A DNA stretch of 64,000 nt from Sutcliffiella sp. FSL R7-0096 (GTDB lineage: Bacteria > Bacillota > Bacilli > Bacillales > Bacillaceae_I): NCBI RefSeq assembly GCF_038595065.1, contig NZ_CP152003.1, positions 1,034,001 to 1,098,000 on the forward strand, in the 5' to 3' direction. This document shows, one piece after another, positions 50,683 to 59,622 of this stretch. The position numbers were made by a program, and so were the translations under genes. The notes under the pieces were generated by a model that did not search any database, was not told the origin of the DNA, and saw only the letters and a program-made list of their open reading frames with translations. Each line of letters opens with the position of its first letter. Within the stretch, counting starts at the first letter, position 1.

Positions 50683-51510
50683 TTATTCTTTATTAGTATC
50701 AACGCCGATTTCACTTAATGGAACAAACGTGGGAATCGTACTGCCTTTATATTCTTTTTCAATGAATTCTTTCACATCGTCTTCTTGATACAGTGCGGCA
50801 AGCTTCTGTAAGTCTTCACGATTTTTATCCTCGGTACGGACAGCAATGATGTTGATGTATGGTGTTGCAGTATCATCTTCATGGAAAATGGAGTCTTCTG
50901 TAGGGTTAAAGCCAGCATCAACGGCAATTCCGTTATTGATGATGGAAGCAGCTACGTCTGGTAAAACACGTGGCGTTTGACCTGCTACTACCGGGATGAT
51001 TTCAAGATTTTTTGGATTTTCCACGATTTTGTCCAATGAACCGTTCCCGTCAAAATCCTCCGTAAGAGTGATAAGGCCTGCATCTTGAAGGAGTAAAAAT
51101 GCTCTACCCATGTTGGTCGCTTCGTTTGGTACGGCAATTTTTCCGCCTTCCGGGATATCCTCCACGTTTTCATACTTCTCTGAGTATAGACCCATTGGTG
51201 CGATAACGGTTGTGGCAATCGGTGTTAGATCTAGATCATGCTCTTTGATAAATGCTTCAAAGTAGGAAATGGTCTGAAACGCGTTAGCATCCAGTTCCTT
51301 TTGTGCCAAGGCTAGGTTCGGTTGTACATAATCGGAGAAACTGACTATCTCAATGTCCAGTCCTTCTTTTTCCGCCTTCTTCGCTACAAAGTCCCAAATT
51401 CGATTGTCGGTGCCGCTCACTCCGATTTTAATGGTGTCACTGTCATTGGAGCACCCTACTGCTGTTAGTAAAAGAATGGTTAAAATAGCAAAGCTAAGTA
51501 ATTTTTTCAT
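50683..51510 (-). CDS. metQ: Methionine ABC transporter substrate-binding lipoprotein
   Basis: 275 residues, NlpA/MetQ family. Lipobox TAVGC gives an acylated Cys at about residue 20; IKIGVSGTDNRIWDFVAKKAEKEG follows. Further signature parts are LDANAFQTISYFEAFIKEHDLD and VAVPNEATNMGRAFLLLQDAGLITL-like. It binds L/D-methionine outside the membrane and passes it to the permease MetP. Operon metN-metP-metQ-M20 gene. Confidence 0.93.
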   Translation of the reverse strand: MKKLLSFAILTILLLTAVGCSNDSDTIKIGVSGTDNRIWDFVAKKAEKEGLDIEIVSFSDYVQPNLALAQKELDANAFQTISYFEAFIKEHDLDLTPIATTVIAPMGLYSEKYENVEDIPEGGKIAVPNEATNMGRAFLLLQDAGLITLTEDFDGNGSLDKIVENPKNLEIIPVVAGQTPRVLPDVAASIINNGIAVDAGFNPTEDSIFHEDDTATPYINIIAVRTEDKNREDLQKLAALYQEDDVKEFIEKEYKGSTIPTFVPLSEIGVDTNKE

Positions 51511-51525
51511 GATGTTTGTCTCTCC

Positions 51526-52176
51526 CTATCGTCTTCTGATTTTTTTGGATAAAATGTTTCCGGAGCTTTGGATCGCCTGGACCATCACGACCAGGATGGC
51601 AACGGTGATGAACATGGTGATTTCATCGAACTGTTGATAGCCGTATGTAATCGCAAGGTCACCGAGGCCACCGCCTCCAACGGCCCCTGCCATTGCGGAA
51701 GCCCCAATCAAGCCAATGGTTGCGATGGTGATGGCAAGTACCAGCGAACTCAACGCTTCCGGTAAAAGGAAACGAAAAATGATCTGTCTTGGTGTAGCCC
51801 CCATCGCCTCTGCGGCTTCAAGTACACCTGGTTCCACTTCCAACAACGAATTTTCTACTAATCTTGCAAAATATGGTGCCGCATAAAAGATGAGCGGTAC
51901 GGTTGCGGCGGCGGTTCCAATGGAGGTTCCCACTATCAGTCTCGTAAGCGGGATGATCGCTACGAGTAAAATGATGAAAGGTATCGAACGTAAAACGTTG
52001 ATTATTGGATTTAAAAAGTTAAATAGTACATTGTTTTCTAGAATATGTCCCTTTCTCGTCACAACTAACAGCACACCAAGTGGTAAGCCAATCAGTACGG
52101 AGAATAGTAGGGAAAAGCTGACCATCGATAAGGTTTCTAATAAGGCGTCAATAATTTGATCGGAACTAACTCGCAT
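51526..52176 (-). CDS. metP: Methionine ABC transporter permease
   Basis: 216 residues, about five hydrophobic segments, with the binding-protein-dependent permease loop EAAEAMGATPRQIIFRFLLPEAL at about 125-147. Called metP in B. subtilis, metI in enteric bacteria. ATG 52176 is chosen for AGAGGTG; a start two codons earlier overlaps that site. It overlaps the metN end by 11 bases. Confidence 0.93.
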   Translation of the reverse strand: MRVSSDQIIDALLETLSMVSFSLLFSVLIGLPLGVLLVVTRKGHILENNVLFNFLNPIINVLRSIPFIILLVAIIPLTRLIVGTSIGTAAATVPLIFYAAPYFARLVENSLLEVEPGVLEAAEAMGATPRQIIFRFLLPEALSSLVLAITIATIGLIGASAMAGAVGGGGLGDLAITYGYQQFDEITMFITVAILVVMVQAIQSSGNILSKKIRRR

Positions 52177-53197
52177 GTGCATTCACCTCTTTCACTAATA
52201 CTTTTTCTTGTTGTATGAAAAATAAAGCGCGTTTGATTTCGGAAGGTTCCCCTTTTAACTCCACAACCAGGTTTCCAAAGGGAACACCTTGCAGTTCGGT
52301 AATGTTTCCGAAAAGGACATTCACATCCACATGGAACTTCTTAGCCACCTGGGACAGGAAGGGCTGGCCAGCTGAAGCACCGACAAAGTTGATTCGGTAA
52401 ATTCCTTGGTGATCATCTTTTTGACTAACTAGATCCCTAATCGATGAAGGCAACTTATCATTCAAGACAGAACTGACGAAGTTCCGTGCAGTTGAGGTCT
52501 TAGGATTGGAAAATAGGTCAAAAACCGAACCGTGTTCAATGATTTTGCCTTTTTCAATGACAGCCACTTTATCGCAAATATCCCGGATGACTGACATCTC
52601 ATGGGTGATCATCAGGATGGTGATTTTGTATTCCAGGTTTATCTTTTTCAAAAGCTGAAGGATGGAGCTTGTTGTTTGTGGATCAAGGGCTGATGTCGCT
52701 TCATCACATAGCAGGACGGAAGGTCTCGTGGCCAATGCCCTGGCAATTCCGACTCGTTGCTTCTGCCCACCAGAAAGTTGGTCAGGATAGTTATCCTTCT
52801 TATCACCAAGCCCTACAAAGTCGAGAAGCTCCTCGACTCTTGTTTGGATGTCCGCTTTTTTAACATTACTGATAAGAAGGGGCATTGCTACGTTTTCATA
52901 TACCGTTTTCGAGTTAAGTAAGTTAAAGTGTTGAAAGACCATTCCAATCTTTCTTTTAGCATTTCTTAAATTTTTGGGTGATAGTTTTGAAAGATCTACT
53001 CCACCGACGAGAACTTTCCCTGATGTTGGTCTCTCTAGCAGATTCACACAACGAAGGAGAGAGCTCTTTCCGGCACCGCTGAATCCGATGACTCCGTAAA
53101 TCTCGCCTTCTTCAATGCTCAAGTCGATGCCATCTAGCGCATGTACTTCCTGCTCGCCACTTTTGTAGACCTTTTTGACGTTCTTGAATGTGATCAT
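52166..53197 (-). CDS. metN: Methionine ABC transporter ATP-binding protein
   Basis: 343 residues. Walker A GFSGAGKSS at about 38-46, signature LSGGQKQRVGIARAL, Walker B VLLCDEATSALD, and the C-terminal NIL (ACT-like) domain typical of MetN (about 265-340), which in known MetN binds methionine and inhibits transport. First gene of the operon, with two tandem SAM riboswitches upstream. ATG follows TAAGGAGG. Confidence 0.95.
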   Translation of the reverse strand: MITFKNVKKVYKSGEQEVHALDGIDLSIEEGEIYGVIGFSGAGKSSLLRCVNLLERPTSGKVLVGGVDLSKLSPKNLRNAKRKIGMVFQHFNLLNSKTVYENVAMPLLISNVKKADIQTRVEELLDFVGLGDKKDNYPDQLSGGQKQRVGIARALATRPSVLLCDEATSALDPQTTSSILQLLKKINLEYKITILMITHEMSVIRDICDKVAVIEKGKIIEHGSVFDLFSNPKTSTARNFVSSVLNDKLPSSIRDLVSQKDDHQGIYRINFVGASAGQPFLSQVAKKFHVDVNVLFGNITELQGVPFGNLVVELKGEPSEIKRALFFIQQEKVLVKEVNAHAS

Positions 53198-53221
53198 GAT
53201 GTTTCCTCCTTATTGGAAAAT

Positions 53222-53385
53222 AAAAATGCCCTTTTCTTGGAAAGACAAGAAAAGGACATCGCTATGTAGATGCTCTTTCTTATCTTTCAAGCGTTAATGC
53301 TTGATGGAATTGGCACAGTGCTTCACAAGAAAGCCTGTTGCCGAGGTTTCACAGGGCCAGTCCCTCCACCTCTCTGGATAAGAAA
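53222..53385 (-). promoter_or_regulatory. SAM riboswitch 2 (S-box) with terminator, proximal to metN
   Basis: On the minus strand: CTTATCCAGAGAGGTGGAGG, then CTGGCCCTGTGAAACC and CGGCAAC, GTGCCAATTCC, and a closing GATAAGAAAG (aptamer about 53276-53385). These are the S-box core motifs. A terminator follows: ATGTCCTTTTCTTG - tcttt - CAAGAAAAGGGCATTTTT (53222-53260). Binding of S-adenosylmethionine should favour the terminator and lower metN expression. Confidence 0.95.
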
Positions 53386-53423
53386 ACTAAATTTATTCAA
53401 TTGGAAAACTCGGGTTTAGAATA

Positions 53424-53589
53424 CAAAAAACCTCTTCTTAGCAAGTAAGAAGAGGTTAGCGCCCGTGCATGCTTATGCTCTTCTTATCTTTCCAAGCATG
53501 ATTGCTTGAAAGGAATTGGCACAGTGCTTTATAAAAAGCCTGTTGCCGAGGTTTCACAGGGCCGTTCCCTCCACCTCTCTGGATAAGAA
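53424..53589 (-). promoter_or_regulatory. SAM riboswitch 1 (S-box) with terminator, distal
   Basis: A second full S-box: aptamer about 53481-53589, with the same CTTATCCAGAGAGGTGGAGG start, CCTGTGAAACCTCGGCAACAG and GTGCCAATTCC; terminator AACCTCTTCTTA - cttgc - TAAGAAGAGG followed by TTTTTT (53424-53457). It is upstream of riboswitch 2 on the same transcript, so RNA polymerase must pass both terminators. Confidence 0.95.
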
Positions 53590-53617
53590 AATAAGTTTTT
53601 ATTTGAATGATGATAAG

Positions 53618-53644
53618 TTTATAACGGTTGTGAATGGATGTCAA
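53618..53644 (-). promoter_or_regulatory. Probable promoter of the met operon
   Basis: Minus-strand TTGACA (53639-53644) and TATAAA (53618-53623) with a short 15-bp spacer, or TAAACT at 17 bp. It is 29 bases upstream of the distal aptamer, and no other promoter fits between the two riboswitches. Confidence 0.5.
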
Positions 53645-53912
53645 CGTTTTTTTGAAAAATAAAAAATATTAGAAGGAACTTAAGGTGTAGCATGTACTTA
53701 TCTCTGAATTATTATATCAGTACTCTTATTCTTAATTAACATATAAAGCCCCTTGACTCAAATAGTTTACCAATAGCTATTTTAGCATCATGCAGAGTGG
53801 GAAAGAAATAGGTCATTGGATGGACCATTGTTTGGAAAACCTTATCCCAATCCTTATAAAATAAGATATTCTAACACATACTTAGGAATATGATTCAGTG
53901 GAGGTGAAGGTA
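53645..53912. other. Intergenic gap of 268 bases
   Basis: Lies between the divergent met operon promoter and the small plus-strand gene. AT-rich, no reading frame with a ribosome site, no clear promoter; nothing notable seen. Confidence 0.4.
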
Positions 53913-54086
53913 TTGAAAGATTGGAATGAGCAATCTGCTAAAAATAACAATATCCAGCCTGATTTAAAACTTGCTACTGAACAATTGGCTGATAAAAAGG
54001 TGCAATTTGATGTACAAGAGCAAATTGGAATGGAAGCGATAGGGCAGGAAGAGAAAGATGTACCACCTGGCAGTGTAAATCAATAG
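53913..54086 (+). CDS. Small hydrophilic protein
   Basis: 57 residues, TTG 53913 start six bases after GGAGGTG (a GTG at 53898 overlaps that site). Glutamine/glutamate-rich with the core LKLATEQLADKKVQFDVQEQIG; no membrane segment. Family unknown; possibly a small spore or stress protein by its composition, but that is a guess. Followed by a strong terminator. Confidence 0.6.
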   Translation: MKDWNEQSAKNNNIQPDLKLATEQLADKKVQFDVQEQIGMEAIGQEEKDVPPGSVNQ

Positions 54087-54089
54087 ATT

Positions 54090-54132
54090 GCAAGTAAAAA
54101 AGGTAAGCATGTGGCTCACCTTTTTTACTTGC
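54090..54132. terminator. Bidirectional terminator
   Basis: A long stem, GCAAGTAAAAAAGGTaAGC - atgtg - GCTcACCTTTTTTACTTGC. Serves the small gene before it and the convergent SDR gene. Confidence 0.92.
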
Positions 54133-54139
54133 AAAGACT

Positions 54140-54922
54140 CTAGAGGAGGGATTCTGCTCCATCAATAAAGATTTGGCTGCCAGTAATATGACTGGAAGAA
54201 TCTGAGGCCAAAAAAGAAATGAGGTCTGCAACCTGTTCCGGCTTGCCTGGTTGATGCTCTAAGGGGTGGGAGCTATCGGGATACTCAATGGGAATCTTGA
54301 TTTTTTTGAGTTCCTCTTCCTCTGGGAAGGTGTTTTTTTCGATATTCGTTTCTATCGCCCCTGGACAGATTATATTGACCCGAATATGATATTTTGCCAA
54401 TTCAAGCGCCGCCATCTTTCCAAAAGCAACTTGTCCTGCTTTGGAGGAACTGTAAGCGGACATTCCGAAACCACGGAAGGTTCTTGTACCATTGATGGAG
54501 CTGGTGATGATGATACTGCCACCTTGGGCTTTCATATGGGGAATTGCATGCTTTACGGTCAGGAATGTACTTTTTAGATTGGTGTTCAGGGTCTGATTCC
54601 AATCTTCTTCATCAAGATCTTCAATAGGTGCCACTTTCCCATTTATCCCTGCATTTGCAAAGACGATATCAAGCTGTCCCCAGCGATCGAGCACCTGCTT
54701 GAAGCTTGCCTCAAGATCTTTGGTATCGGAAACATCAGTCTGGAGTGCCATCGCTTCTCCACCGGCTTCCGCTATTTCCTGTCTGAGCTGTTCGGCATCC
54801 TCTTCCTTCAAATCAAGTATCGCTACCTTTACACCACTTTTGGCGAGTCTGATTGCACTTGCCCTGCCAATTCCGGAGGACCCACCAGTAATAATGGCAA
54901 CCTTCTCTATGTTCCTATTCAT
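54140..54922 (-). CDS. SDR-family oxidoreductase
   Basis: 260 residues, short-chain dehydrogenase: TGGSSGIG at about 12-19 (NAD(P) binding), NAGING at about 89-94, catalytic Ser in IIITSSINGTR and the YSSSK tetrad (Tyr and Lys) at about 155-159, then CPGAIETNI. The specific substrate is not determinable. ATG 54922, with the ribosome site in AAGGAGTGAG. Confidence 0.9.
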   Translation of the reverse strand: MNRNIEKVAIITGGSSGIGRASAIRLAKSGVKVAILDLKEEDAEQLRQEIAEAGGEAMALQTDVSDTKDLEASFKQVLDRWGQLDIVFANAGINGKVAPIEDLDEEDWNQTLNTNLKSTFLTVKHAIPHMKAQGGSIIITSSINGTRTFRGFGMSAYSSSKAGQVAFGKMAALELAKYHIRVNIICPGAIETNIEKNTFPEEEELKKIKIPIEYPDSSHPLEHQPGKPEQVADLISFLASDSSSHITGSQIFIDGAESLL

Positions 54923-55189
54923 TTATCTCACTCCTTCAAAAACAAGTTATGAGAATCATTTACCCATTTCTGAAAAGAAGCACACATGGGGACCCTTGTC
55001 CCAAGATGCACTTCCTGATTTACTGATAGGAGAATGGGCTGTTTTGAAAGCGGTAGAGATTATAGACGAATTAGAATTTGAAAGCAGATAAAACTAGAGT
55101 CGGGAATTGGATTAAACTGTGGAACTAATTTAATGTCTACTTCGTATAGGTAATGAATGTAACTTTTATAAAAGAAAGTAGAGGAAAAG

Positions 55190-56179
55190 ATGAACACTAA
55201 GAAGAGATTCAGTTTCCGCAAAATATTGAAGTATATATCAGTAGGCTTAATAAGTATGGTTGTATTGTGGGTGGCGTTTCATCATGTAATGGTTCTCTTC
55301 GAAAAGAACAAGTTTGAAGCTACAGGACAACTGGTGGAAGTGGATGGTAACCGTATGCATGTACATGTTGAAGGTGAGGGAGCAAATACTATTGTTCTAC
55401 TTCCTGGATTAGGAACTTCAGCGCCAGTACTGGATTTTGAGCCACTTATGAATGAGTTGAGCAAGAGTAATAAAGTAGTAGTCGTAGAGCCGTTTGGTTA
55501 TGGATGGAGTGGGAAGACTGATAAGGATAGAACGGTAGAAAATGTGTTGGAAGAAGTAAGGACAGCGTTGCAGGAAGCGAAAATTGAAGGCCCATATATT
55601 CTGATGCCTCATTCTATTGGCGGAATCTATAGTACGTACTATGCAAATACATATCCTGAAGAGGTTGAAGCGATCGTGGGTATTGATCCAACACTTCCAG
55701 CGGCGGTGGAATATTTTGATGTACCGGTTCCTACTATGCCAGGTTTCCTTAGGGCGATTCCGCCGAGTGGGATTGCAAGGATAGTGGTAGCTGGAAATGA
55801 GGAGGATTTTTTACCATTGACAGAAGAAGGGACGTATTCAGCTAATAACCTAGAAATAACGAAAACTCTAACTGTCTGGAATGGCTACAATAAAAATATC
55901 ATCATGGAAGCAAATGAGATTAGTAATAATATCGCCAAAACAATTAACATGACGTTTCCGTCCGATATACCAGTAATGATTTTTACACCGAAGGACGAAA
56001 AGGTAAATCCGGCTGGAAGATCTACTATAACCTTTTATGAAGAGCAATTAACAAATGTAGTGAAAAGTAAAATTGTACCGTTAGATGGCCATCATTATTT
56101 GCATTGGACAAATGCAAAAGAGATGAGTGAGCATGTTGGAGAGTTTATAGATGAATTTCAAGATAACAAAGACTATTGA
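55190..56179 (+). CDS. Membrane-anchored alpha/beta hydrolase
   Basis: 329 residues. An N-terminal hydrophobic anchor (about 15-34) precedes an alpha/beta hydrolase: oxyanion LLPGLGTS, nucleophile elbow PHSIGGIYS with Ser at about residue 143, and a C-terminal DGHHYLHW where the His is likely the catalytic base. Probably acts at the outer membrane face. The 267-bp gap before it holds no gene; a short sense tail (ending ...EFESR) in that gap lacks a start and may be gene debris. Confidence 0.83.
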   Translation: MNTKKRFSFRKILKYISVGLISMVVLWVAFHHVMVLFEKNKFEATGQLVEVDGNRMHVHVEGEGANTIVLLPGLGTSAPVLDFEPLMNELSKSNKVVVVEPFGYGWSGKTDKDRTVENVLEEVRTALQEAKIEGPYILMPHSIGGIYSTYYANTYPEEVEAIVGIDPTLPAAVEYFDVPVPTMPGFLRAIPPSGIARIVVAGNEEDFLPLTEEGTYSANNLEITKTLTVWNGYNKNIIMEANEISNNIAKTINMTFPSDIPVMIFTPKDEKVNPAGRSTITFYEEQLTNVVKSKIVPLDGHHYLHWTNAKEMSEHVGEFIDEFQDNKDY

Positions 56180-56213
56180 ATTTACGATTTTACATTTTGT
56201 AAATAAAATGAAA

Positions 56214-56241
56214 AGCACTGGCTATATGCTGGTGCTGATTT
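56214..56241 (+). terminator. Terminator after the hydrolase gene
   Basis: AGCACTGGC - tatat - GCTGGTGCT (two G-T pairs), then GATTTT. A fair intrinsic terminator. Confidence 0.6.
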
Positions 56242-56337
56242 TATGTTTACTGTCCTGAACTATTGTTAACATATTATTACAATTTTAATGAGACAAAGTG
56301 AAACCTAAGAATATATTAAACGTCTTATTAGTAGGAG

Positions 56338-57132
56338 GTGGATAGAATAAAAGCTTATAAATTTATACTTATAATGTTAATAGTTGTTGTGAGTGGTTGT
56401 AGTCAGAAGCTGAGTAGTGACGTTGAAATAGCAAAACAACATCTTGAAGGAATGGGGTACTCCGTTGTTTCCAATAAGGGGGAAGGGGAAATCCAGTTCC
56501 TTACATCACAGCTTGAGGAGTTGCCGACAAGACAAATTTTGGGTGTCCAGACTGGTGAGGTGACACAGTTCCTGAATAAGGATATAGTGACGGTCAGCTT
56601 TATGATTAGCAACCATCCATTGGATGATATGTATAACAAAGGGAAAACCAAAGCTACTGTGTTTGTAATAGATAATGAGGTGGTTGGTGGTTGGTCATTA
56701 CCTCATGCAAGTCAAGCTTTAGTAGGTGGGGTTTACTCACTGGACGGTAAGACCATCGAAGAGGTGCATGGGTCTAATCAAGCATGGGTTTCCAAGATGG
56801 AAAAGGCAGTTTCAACTAAGCCTATCAAGGTGGAGAAACGAGCGGATATTGGATACGTAACAATAAATATTTTGGAAACACAAGAGGATTTTGAAAGACT
56901 GGAAAGCTTTTTTGAGAATAAAGTGTGGCAAGAAGGAATAGAGGTGCAAATGGCCACACCTCCAGAGTACCGATTTACGTTGAACGGTTCAAATTATGCT
57001 GTTTGGGTGACGCCTCTTGGTGATGGGCTTGAGCTTGTCAGAGAAGGGGAAGGGATGTACATGAAACTGGGTGTAGATCATTCGGCTGTTCTGTATGAGT
57101 TGATGACAGGGGAAGCGTTCTTAAGTGAGTAG
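56338..57132 (+). CDS. Lipoprotein, start codon uncertain (GTG or ATA)
   Basis: 264 residues from GTG 56338. The lipobox VSGC and a preceding hydrophobic run (KFILIMLIVVVSGC) mark a lipoprotein. The GTG lies within the GGAGGTG ribosome site, so it cannot be well positioned. The site instead suits ATA 56347, seven bases on, giving (M)KAYKFILIML..., a typical lipoprotein start that would be the product of an ATG-to-ATA change. The remaining body (about 25-255) is soluble, with no recognised family. Either the gene uses a rare ATA start or it is weakly expressed. Confidence 0.7.
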   Translation: MDRIKAYKFILIMLIVVVSGCSQKLSSDVEIAKQHLEGMGYSVVSNKGEGEIQFLTSQLEELPTRQILGVQTGEVTQFLNKDIVTVSFMISNHPLDDMYNKGKTKATVFVIDNEVVGGWSLPHASQALVGGVYSLDGKTIEEVHGSNQAWVSKMEKAVSTKPIKVEKRADIGYVTINILETQEDFERLESFFENKVWQEGIEVQMATPPEYRFTLNGSNYAVWVTPLGDGLELVREGEGMYMKLGVDHSAVLYELMTGEAFLSE

Positions 57133-57300
57133 AACGTACCTTTTTTAACTGCTTTTCTTATAGGGCTTTCTGCTTAATTCCTTGCCTCTTACAAAAGTTT
57201 TGTCAAAAAAAGAAAGGAGTTTATCCTTATTTACAGATTATTCGATAAAATTTAATCTAAATATGTAGGATTACGAAATAATTTAACTAAGGAGGAAATT

Positions 57301-58371
57301 ATGAAAAAGATCAGTAAAACGGTATTAGCGTTATCTTTAACAGGTGTAATGACGATTGGTACGTTAACAACAGGAACTCTTCCGACAAGTGCGGTCGGAA
57401 ACGGTCCTAATTACAACGGCAATGAGTCTATTCAGACTTCCATCCTTACTACATATGATGAGTTAGTGGAATACTTACAAAAACAAGAAGCAAGGCAGCA
57501 GGCGATGGAACTTGAAGTTATTGGAGAAACGGTAAAAGGCCGAGATATTTATATGGCCAAATTCGTTAAAAATGAGGAGAATCCCACCATTCTGTTTTTG
57601 ACTCAACAACATGGAAATGAGCAGCTGACTACAGAAGGGGCCATGGAATTTATTAAACACCTCGGAACCGGAAAAAATCAATCCGTATTGGATCATGTCA
57701 ATATCCTTGTTATTCCAATGCTGAATGCGGACGGCGCGATGGGTGATGTGAACTTTTCAACAGATAATTACATTGCAGACGGGGATCGTCATTTAACGCG
57801 AGCAAATGCTAATAACTATGATTTAAACCGAGAGCATGATAAATCAGTAGAAGCGATGCAGCCTGAGGCACGTGCACTCCATACAAATGTTTTTGAGAAA
57901 TATGACATTGACTATTTAATCGACTTGCACCATCAAGGAACGCAGAGTGAACGTGACGGGAAGCTTGTGTCCGGATCTATCCTATACCCAACAAGCCCTA
58001 ATGTTGATCCAGCTGTAGTGGAACAGTCCAAGCAGCTAGGGGCAGTGGTGTTCCATGAAATCGAGTCAAAAGGTTGGGGGCATCTTGGAAAGTATTCTGG
58101 AGGTAATACAGATAATATCGGACGAAATGGAATAGCTTCCAGGTATGATATCGCGACACTGCTATTCGAAATGCGGGGCATGTCCGACCATACAAATCCT
58201 ACTGCGGTTCTTGGACAGAAGAGTAATGGGTATTTGATTAAGCAAACGGTTAACACGCTTGATTCTACGGTAAGAGCAATTGCTGATGGGTCAATCAACA
58301 CTGTTGATACAAGCTTCTGGGAAACACTACCTTTCCAAAACACAAGACAGGGTGAGGAAAGCGACGAATAA
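57301..58371 (+). CDS. Secreted M14-family zinc carboxypeptidase
   Basis: 356 residues. Signal peptide (about 1-31, near PTSAVG), then an M14 carboxypeptidase domain: QQHGNEQLTTEGA gives HxxE zinc ligands at about 101-104, ANANNYDLNREHDK follows, DLHHQ supplies the third His, and LLFEMRG the catalytic Glu. It removes C-terminal residues from peptides outside the cell. ATG follows AAGGAGGAA. Ends at a strong terminator. Confidence 0.9.
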   Translation: MKKISKTVLALSLTGVMTIGTLTTGTLPTSAVGNGPNYNGNESIQTSILTTYDELVEYLQKQEARQQAMELEVIGETVKGRDIYMAKFVKNEENPTILFLTQQHGNEQLTTEGAMEFIKHLGTGKNQSVLDHVNILVIPMLNADGAMGDVNFSTDNYIADGDRHLTRANANNYDLNREHDKSVEAMQPEARALHTNVFEKYDIDYLIDLHHQGTQSERDGKLVSGSILYPTSPNVDPAVVEQSKQLGAVVFHEIESKGWGHLGKYSGGNTDNIGRNGIASRYDIATLLFEMRGMSDHTNPTAVLGQKSNGYLIKQTVNTLDSTVRAIADGSINTVDTSFWETLPFQNTRQGEESDE

Positions 58372-58378
58372 ATAAGGG

Positions 58379-58412
58379 AAAACTCGGAGCAGTAATATGC
58401 TCCGAGTTTTTT
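58379..58412 (+). terminator. Terminator after the M14 gene
   Basis: AAAACTCGGAGC - agtaatat - GCTCCGAGTTTTTT, a perfect 12-bp stem with a T tract. Confidence 0.92.
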
Positions 58413-58771
58413 ATTTTTTTATCGCAAGGCTGTTCTCGCATATTTTGTTGCTTCTTCGCATTTATTAACAAACCGTTATATTCCTTGCTGTTGTGCTCTT
58501 TTCCTGACTGATCAAACCAGCTTTCATGCCTATATTAGTGTTACTATGCTGTAAAAAGTCCAATTGCCGACTTTTTACTAGTGAATGGTAACACTCTTTC
58601 AGACAAGAGCTTTTTGCAATGAAAACTACTTACCTTCCTAACAGTGTAAAATGGAATATGGATTAGTGTTTATTTGAATTGAAAATCTGGAAGAATTGCT
58701 CGCTTGACTCTTACCCCTCTGTAGCGTAATTTAGTATATATTGCAGTTTTAGATACACCGGAGGAATGGTC
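58413..58771. other. 359-bp gap upstream of glcT
   Basis: No gene seen. A terminator-like hairpin AAAAAGTC - caattgcc - GACTTTTT lies at 58553-58576. A -35-like TTGACT near 58703 with T-rich possible -10 sequences downstream may be the glcT promoter, not assigned with confidence. Confidence 0.4.
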
Positions 58772-59602
58772 ATGCGTGTAAAGAAAGTCCTGAATAACAA
58801 TGTGTTGATTGCTGCCCACCCGGAGTACAATGAAGTGATCCTGACAGGAAAAGGAATCGGTTTCGGAAAACGTACCGGAGAAGATATCTCCGTAGAGAGT
58901 GCGGAGAAGTTTTTCGTGCTTCGCGACCAGGAAGAGCAGCAACAATACAAACAATTACTAAATTATGTAGATGAATCATTCATCGGTTTGATGAATGAAT
59001 GTATAGAGAGAATTGAAAAACGTTTTGAGGTTCGGTTGAATGAACATATCCATGTTGGATTGACGGACCATCTTTATTTTGCCGTAAAAAGAATTCAGCA
59101 GGGACTCGATATCAAAAATCCTTTCCTGACCGAAACGGAGCTTGCCTATCCAAAGGAATACACGGTGGCACTAGAGATTGTCGAGTGGTTAAATGAGAAG
59201 CTTGGAATCTCTGTCCCGGTTGGGGAAGTAGGTTTCATCACCTTGCACATCCATAGTGCGTTAACCAACCGGGAATTGTCAGAGATCAACAAGCATACCC
59301 AACTGATCAGCAGAATGGTGGATGTCATTGAGGAATCCCTGAAAATTTCCGTTGACCGGACAGATGTGAACTACTTGAGGCTAATTCGTCATTTTCATGC
59401 ATCGATCGAAAGGGTACAAAAAGATGAGAACCGTCCCGAAAATCAGGAAGCGCTCGCAAAAGTGTTGCAAGCTGAATATCCTGTGTGCTACAATCTAGCT
59501 TGGAAATTGATAAAAATTATGCAGCAGAACTTACACAAGCCAGTCCCAGATGCTGAGGCAGTATACCTGACCCTACATTTGCAAAGGCTTGCAAAACAAT
59601 AA
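58772..59602 (+). CDS. glcT: Transcriptional antiterminator GlcT
   Basis: 276 residues, BglG/LicT family. An N-terminal RNA-binding (CAT) domain of about 55 residues (VKKVLNNNVLIAAHPEYNEVILTGKGIGFG) is followed by two PRD domains with conserved His: PRD1 IHVGLTDHLYFAVKRIQ with FITLHIHSA, PRD2 FHASIERVQ with YLTLHLQRL. GlcT binds the RAT element upstream of ptsG and prevents termination when glucose is present; PtsG and HPr control it by phosphorylation. ATG 58772 follows GGAGGAA; a start two codons upstream is too close. Identity is supported by ptsG downstream with a RAT. Confidence 0.93.
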   Translation: MRVKKVLNNNVLIAAHPEYNEVILTGKGIGFGKRTGEDISVESAEKFFVLRDQEEQQQYKQLLNYVDESFIGLMNECIERIEKRFEVRLNEHIHVGLTDHLYFAVKRIQQGLDIKNPFLTETELAYPKEYTVALEIVEWLNEKLGISVPVGEVGFITLHIHSALTNRELSEINKHTQLISRMVDVIEESLKISVDRTDVNYLRLIRHFHASIERVQKDENRPENQEALAKVLQAEYPVCYNLAWKLIKIMQQNLHKPVPDAEAVYLTLHLQRLAKQ

Positions 59603-59622
59603 ATAATCTAGAACACTTTTTT

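Noticed and set aside
54699-55091. Plus-strand frame overlapping the SDR gene
   Set aside because: Mostly antisense to the SDR gene and lacking a ribosome site; the tail in the gap looks like debris at most.
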